Positions 39,001 to 45,000 of a stretch of 64,000 bases of DNA are shown here, one piece after another; within the stretch, counting starts at the first letter, position 1, and each line of letters opens with the position of its first letter. The notes beneath the pieces are model-generated. The model ran no database searches. It saw only the letters and a program-made list of their open reading frames with translations, and was not told the origin of the DNA. The stretch covers positions 27,320,205 to 27,384,204 of the forward strand of contig NC_031497.1 in NCBI RefSeq assembly GCF_000237925.1, in the 5' to 3' direction. The position numbers and the translations under genes are program-made. This stretch comes from Schistosoma mansoni (Eukaryota > Platyhelminthes > Trematoda > Strigeidida > Schistosomatidae).

Positions 39001-42000
39001 TGGGACTCAAACCTAGTACCGTTCTCTTTAAACGCCATCACGTTATCCACTTAGGTTATCAGGACTCAGTACCTAAGTGGATAAATGTTATATTTTGAAC
39101 TTAGATTCTTAGTATGTTGCGTAATAGTTAAGCACTCGAACTCTAGAACCCTCCTAATTCGCGAATGAGAATACATAAGACTAGTAAGTAGGAATATATT
39201 TCCCAACACAATGTCAAATATAGTACAAAAATCTCATGTATTAATAGTTTTTGGCTGAAATTAAATCATCATTTCGGATAGCCAATAGGCGTATAGGGGG
39301 TTCTTCTTGTCCAACGAGTAGGAGAACTACACGTCGACATTCTAGAACGTTCCTCTAGCGGTGATTGGATGGAATGCTTTCGGCTTTTTCTAGGCTTCTT
39401 GAGACTTCCCTAAGTTTGCCAACGAGCTATCCTTACAATAACATGATGACGTTTTAAGTGAACGGTACTTGGTTCGAGTCCCTAGATTGAACATCAACTC
39501 TCATATATAGTCGGAACAATCCATATTTGTAACATTTTATCATATTATTTTCATTATTTTAGTGCAGATGATTATAAAACAGATTATATGCAAAGTAAAG
39601 CAATGGTACAATATAATGGTAATGTATTTTGGCCACCACCAGCTAAATTACGATCCACTTGTAAAATTGATATAACTTATTTTCCATTTGATGATCAATC
39701 ATGTACTATGAAATTTGGTTCATGGACATATGATGGTTGGCAAGTGAATGTAATTAAAAGGTTAGTTAATATATACACTTAATATTGTTTGTTTGAATCT
39801 TCCCATTGATGTTTTTGGGACTGTAACTGATCAGTCTCTAATCGGCACATGTGTATACTGTGCGTATTGCCTCGGTATAACCTTTGATCACAATCATGGT
39901 AAGCAAAGACGGATAGTGGCTAGCAGTGGAATCCAGTTTGACGCGCATTTCGTTCTAATTGGGAGAGGTAGACTGACCAGTTGCAGTCCCAAAAACATCA
40001 ATGAGAAGATTCAAACAAACAATACTAAGTGAATTTAAACTTCACTCCATTGCACAAGCAAGTGGCTATCAGGACTCAGTAGCTAATTGGATAACTCGAT
40101 AGCGTTTGAAACGAACGGTACGGGGTTCGAGTTGTGGAGTGAACATTAACTCTGAGATGCAGGTACATCCAGCTGACGAGTCCCAAATCGGACGAAACGC
40201 GTGTCAAACTGGATTTCACTGCTAGCCACTATCCATCTTTGCTTATAATGTTAGTGAATATATTTTTGTTTTAAAATTGATCTGTTTACACTGAATATAA
40301 ATGACTTAACAGTCATGATGTTTCAAGTTTAATGATAATCTTAGTTCATTGTTTCGGTTGTTTGGAACTTCCCATTAATGTATAAGACTGCAATTGATCA
40401 GTCTCTCATTGACATATAGGCTTCCTGAGCGGATCGCCTTGATATTACCATTGAATTACAAGAATTTACTGCGTTCAGAAACGGAAGATAGCTAGCAGTG
40501 GAATTCAGGAGGAGCGTTTTGTCCTATTTGAGACTCTTCGATTGAATGTATCACATGAATAACATTCATTTCGGGACTCAAACCCAGCACCTTCCGCTTC
40601 AAATTACATCACATCATCCACTTAGCTATTGAGTCCAGATAGCCACTGACTTGTGCAATGGAGTAAAGTTTAATTAGCGACAATATCAAAGCAATCGTTA
40701 CTAGATGCACACAAGCCAAACAAGACGTCAGTGGCTATCTGAACTCAGTTGCTAACTGATTAATACGATGATGTTTGAGACAAACGGTACTGGGCTTGAG
40801 TCCTGGAGTGAATACCATCTCTGGTATGCAGATGTACTCAACTGACGAGTCCCAAATAGGATGGAAAGCATAACCTAGATCAAACACTCTAGCCACCATA
40901 AATCTCTGCTAGTAAGGCTGACCATTATTATAGATTAAGACTAAATGATGTGTTAATGGCAACGAAGTAGATCTAGATTAACGTTTCATGCCATATAAAT
41001 TATGATGTTCTACGTAATATTGTGTAGAAATGTAAACTTGTTATATCTTGTAGCCTTGTGCCCCCTATTAATATATGACGTAATGATACCGCTAACTAGA
41101 GAACAGTGATTTATCAACCGGACCAATGTGGCGTAAAACCCGTTTAGAGTCCTTATTCCTGCCTAATACTGCCTGTTGAGTTTAGATTTTCAGACTATCC
41201 ACCTACTTACTAGGGTTAACTCGGGGTTATAAAGCATTGTGAACAATAAGGACAATGATTTACAGTTGATGATTAGGGTCAAGAATTAGATTTAAGGTTT
41301 TCATTATGAAGTGAAATTAGCTATAATTATCAGAAGAGGGTTTGTAGAAACTTTAGTAATTTTATAGTTGAAATCATGAATCTATTGAAGCTAGATCACC
41401 ATGGAAAACCTGGAAGCACTGGACAGCCGCTTCGTCCTATTGTAGGACTCATCAGCAGTGACCAGTGGAGTACAACCACGTCTGAAGTGAGATATCAACT
41501 CACTGAAGATAATGGTGGACGGTTGCCCAATTTCGTGGATTGGGTGAAGTTAAACATTAACACCGTTGGATGCCAACCGGCGCTCGCGCGGAAGACTGAT
41601 ATGTCCTGTGTTGGAATCTCGTGAGGCGGGATAGTGGATACGCACTGCTGAGGAGTCCCACAATAGGACGAAACTGCCGTCCAGTGCTTCCATGTTTTCC
41701 ATGATGGTTTAGCTTCAATTGATTCGTGATTTCAACTATTAAATTAGCTCTAATTGCCAAAACTCTATTTAGACAATTGAGTGAATGAATTCCGCGCCAA
41801 AATCCAAGATCTCTTATCGTAAATCTGATTAGTTCCTCCATTAAATCTAGTCTCACCCATGTAACTATTGACATTAATATTCAGATATATAGATTACGAA
41901 TGAGATCAATATGGGATCACATTTCAAATTATACAACTATATATGAGTTTATATTCTACATGAAATCAAAAGATAGATACACATCGAATGAGTTCTTGCT

Positions 42001-45000
42001 TGAATATTGGTTAGCAAACATCTACGATCAAATTTAGCCCAATGGCCAATCTAACTTATTTTCATTGATGACAATTTAAGCTGAACAATCTAATACATAA
42101 TTTCTAAAACTGATATAATCATAAAGGAAACTGATAGTTAACAGCTGAGATGATTGTTGGATTCCGTGTACCTGGTCAGCATCGATGAACATCGATGAAC
42201 AAGAAAGATCTAATTCAGACTTAAAGGTAACGATTGGCAAATTGAAGGGCTTCTTTCCTACAATTGAAGAATATATGGAGCTCAAAACAACTGTCTGCCA
42301 ACCAATATCAATGTCATAACCTTCAATACGAACGTCAAGATAGTTCAACTGTACGGAGATCAAACTTGGAGAATTACTACAGCCATCATCCAGCAGATAC
42401 AAGCATTTATAAACAGTTATCTACACAAGATACTCAATATCCGTTGACTGGATATCATCAGAAACAGCTTACGTTAAGAGAAAACAGATCAGGTTCCATC
42501 TGAAGACGAAATTAGTAAAAGGACTATGGAAGTGGATAGGACATACATTGAGGAAATTACCAAACTGTATCATGAAGCAAGCCATAACTTGGAATCCTAA
42601 AGGGAAACACAAAAGAGGAAGGCCAACGAAAGCATTACGTCGAGAATTAGAGGTAGACATGGAAAAGATGAATAGTAATTGGAAACAACTGGAGAGGATT
42701 GCCCATGACAGTGTTGAATAAAGAATGCTGTTAGACAACTTATGCTCCTCGACGAGGATTAACAGGTGTAAGTAAGTAATGTTCAAGTAAAACTCAATCA
42801 TATCTTGATTCATCTAACCAATTATCCTTTCGTATTATTGTCATAAACGATAAGAACTAGAACCAAAATCAATAAGTAGTCAATCAGTAATTATGAAGGG
42901 ATAACCTAACCATTCACTGTCTATCGCTCTTAATGAATGAATTACTCCTCTGAACATAATTATCATTTATTGTGACTTGATATATTAGTTTTGTTTGACT
43001 ATCATGGCCTAATTGAGATTTCCCCTCCCCCTTTTTTATTCTATTTTAGACATGATGAAGTAGATACATCGAATTATGTTGAAAATGGTGAATGGGATCT
43101 ACTTAAAGTAGTAGTAGAAAGACATGAGGTATAATTAAATGTATTATTTTTATAGGTACTACAACTTTTTACATTCGATTTCGAATTTGGTTATTTAGAT
43201 TAAATTCATATTTATATAATCGAATATTTTATAGTTGAAATCATGAGTTAATTGAAGCTAGACCACCTTTCCATTTCTTCCATAGTTTCTCCATCGAGTA
43301 TGATTGTATTGGTGTTCTCTGTGTTGTTTTCCGTATTGTTGAGGCTTACTGATGCAGAGGCTGATGCTACACTCATTGTCTTCATCTTCATTTGCTGATA
43401 TATATACGCGTGGCCATGTGAGAGCATTTGGAGAGGGAGAGCGGACTACACCCACTCTTGGCCGTACCAGGACATTTTGGGACATAGAAATAAGTGTAAA
43501 TCCATTAAAGTGAGGCCCGACTCAGTACGATGTGTTTCACATTTGTTAATGACTATGTAGATGAAATAAGTTTCTACACAAACCTACTGGTTTGAAACAT
43601 AATTGAACCAACATAAGTCTATCACTTCATACCGTTATTTGAATCCCTATGAAAATGTATTGAGATGAAGCTTCGAAATTGTTAATTTCATTATATAGTT
43701 GAGATCATGAGTCAATTGAAGCCAGACCACCATGGAAAACCTGGAAGCTTCAATGAAATCATGATCCTTAACTATATAAAAGTACTAAAATCTCCACAAA
43801 ACTCCTTTCTGATAATTTCATAATGAGTCAAATGAAGCTAGACAACCATGGAAAACAAGAAGCATTAGATGGCCGTTTCGTCCTATTGTGGGACTCCTCG
43901 GTGGCAGAACGCATCAACGATCCCGCACTTACGGGATTCCGTCCCAGGATATATCACTCTCGCGCCAGAGCACTTAACCGATAGACCACTGAGCGGGCAT
44001 CCGATGGTATTAATGTCTAACTTCAACCAATCCACGAAGTTTGAACAATCATTCACCAATTGTCTTCAATGAGTTGGTATCTCTACAAAAGACTTGATTG
44101 AACTCCAATGGTCACTGCCGTCAAGTGCTTCCAGGTTTTCCATGGTGATCTAGATTCAAATGACTCTCAATCTCATCTATGAAAATACTGAAATCTCTAC
44201 AAAAACCCTTCTGATCAACTTCATAATAATAACTTCTTTTTTTTTTAATTTCCTACTCCCTATAGATATTTTATCCATGCTGTAATGAACCATATCCTGA
44301 TTTACGTTTTACAATTTATATGCGACGACGTACACTTTATTATTTATTCAATATAATTTTTCCATGTTTATGGTTAACTGTATTAAGTTTAGTAAGTTTT
44401 TGGTTACCACCTGATTCTGGTGAAAAAATTACCCTTGGTATAACTGTTCTATTAGCATTCAGTGTATTTATGTTATTAATTGCAGAGAATATGCCAGCTA
44501 CAAGTGAATTTGTACCATTAATTGGTAAGTGATAAATTAGATATTGATAATTTTTTAGATATAGATAATTTTTAACTTGTAGAATTCAAAATAAAAATGT
44601 TGTATAAATATTTATACTACTTATCATAATTGTCAGTAACTTAAATGAAACTGAAAAATATTTAACAAAAGACAAGCACATGAACGAAGAATATAATTTC
44701 CAAAAAATTCTCTTCAAGTTCTACTATTACATATTCAAATTAATGATCCAAATAGTGGCTAGGTTTAAGACGAAATACGTCGTTTAAAATTTTAGCATAA
44801 GAATCTAGGATTGTTATTGTTGAGACAACTATCATGTAATGCTAACATGAATCAGACCATACTTTTGATGAAAGTTTGAGATCAATGATGAGGCTAAATA
44901 TGGGTCAGATAGGGTGAGAGAAATAAAAGTACAAGTTAGAAGTCCATCAAATGTTTAATATAAGACTAGGTTAACTAGTTAAGCATTCGCGCGTGAGACC

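Noticed and set aside
39761-40263. Direct repeat GTTAGT(T/G)AATATAT as a target-site duplication that copied the exon 4 donor
   Set aside because: The right copy can equally be a mutated normal A sequence (AATGCTTGTGAATTAAG), so a duplication is not shown.
20148-41755. Family B as a cut-and-paste DNA transposon because of its inverted ends
   Set aside because: Target duplications vary from 12 to 15 bp, the inside is a tRNA-headed unit and arm lengths differ; retroposition fits better.
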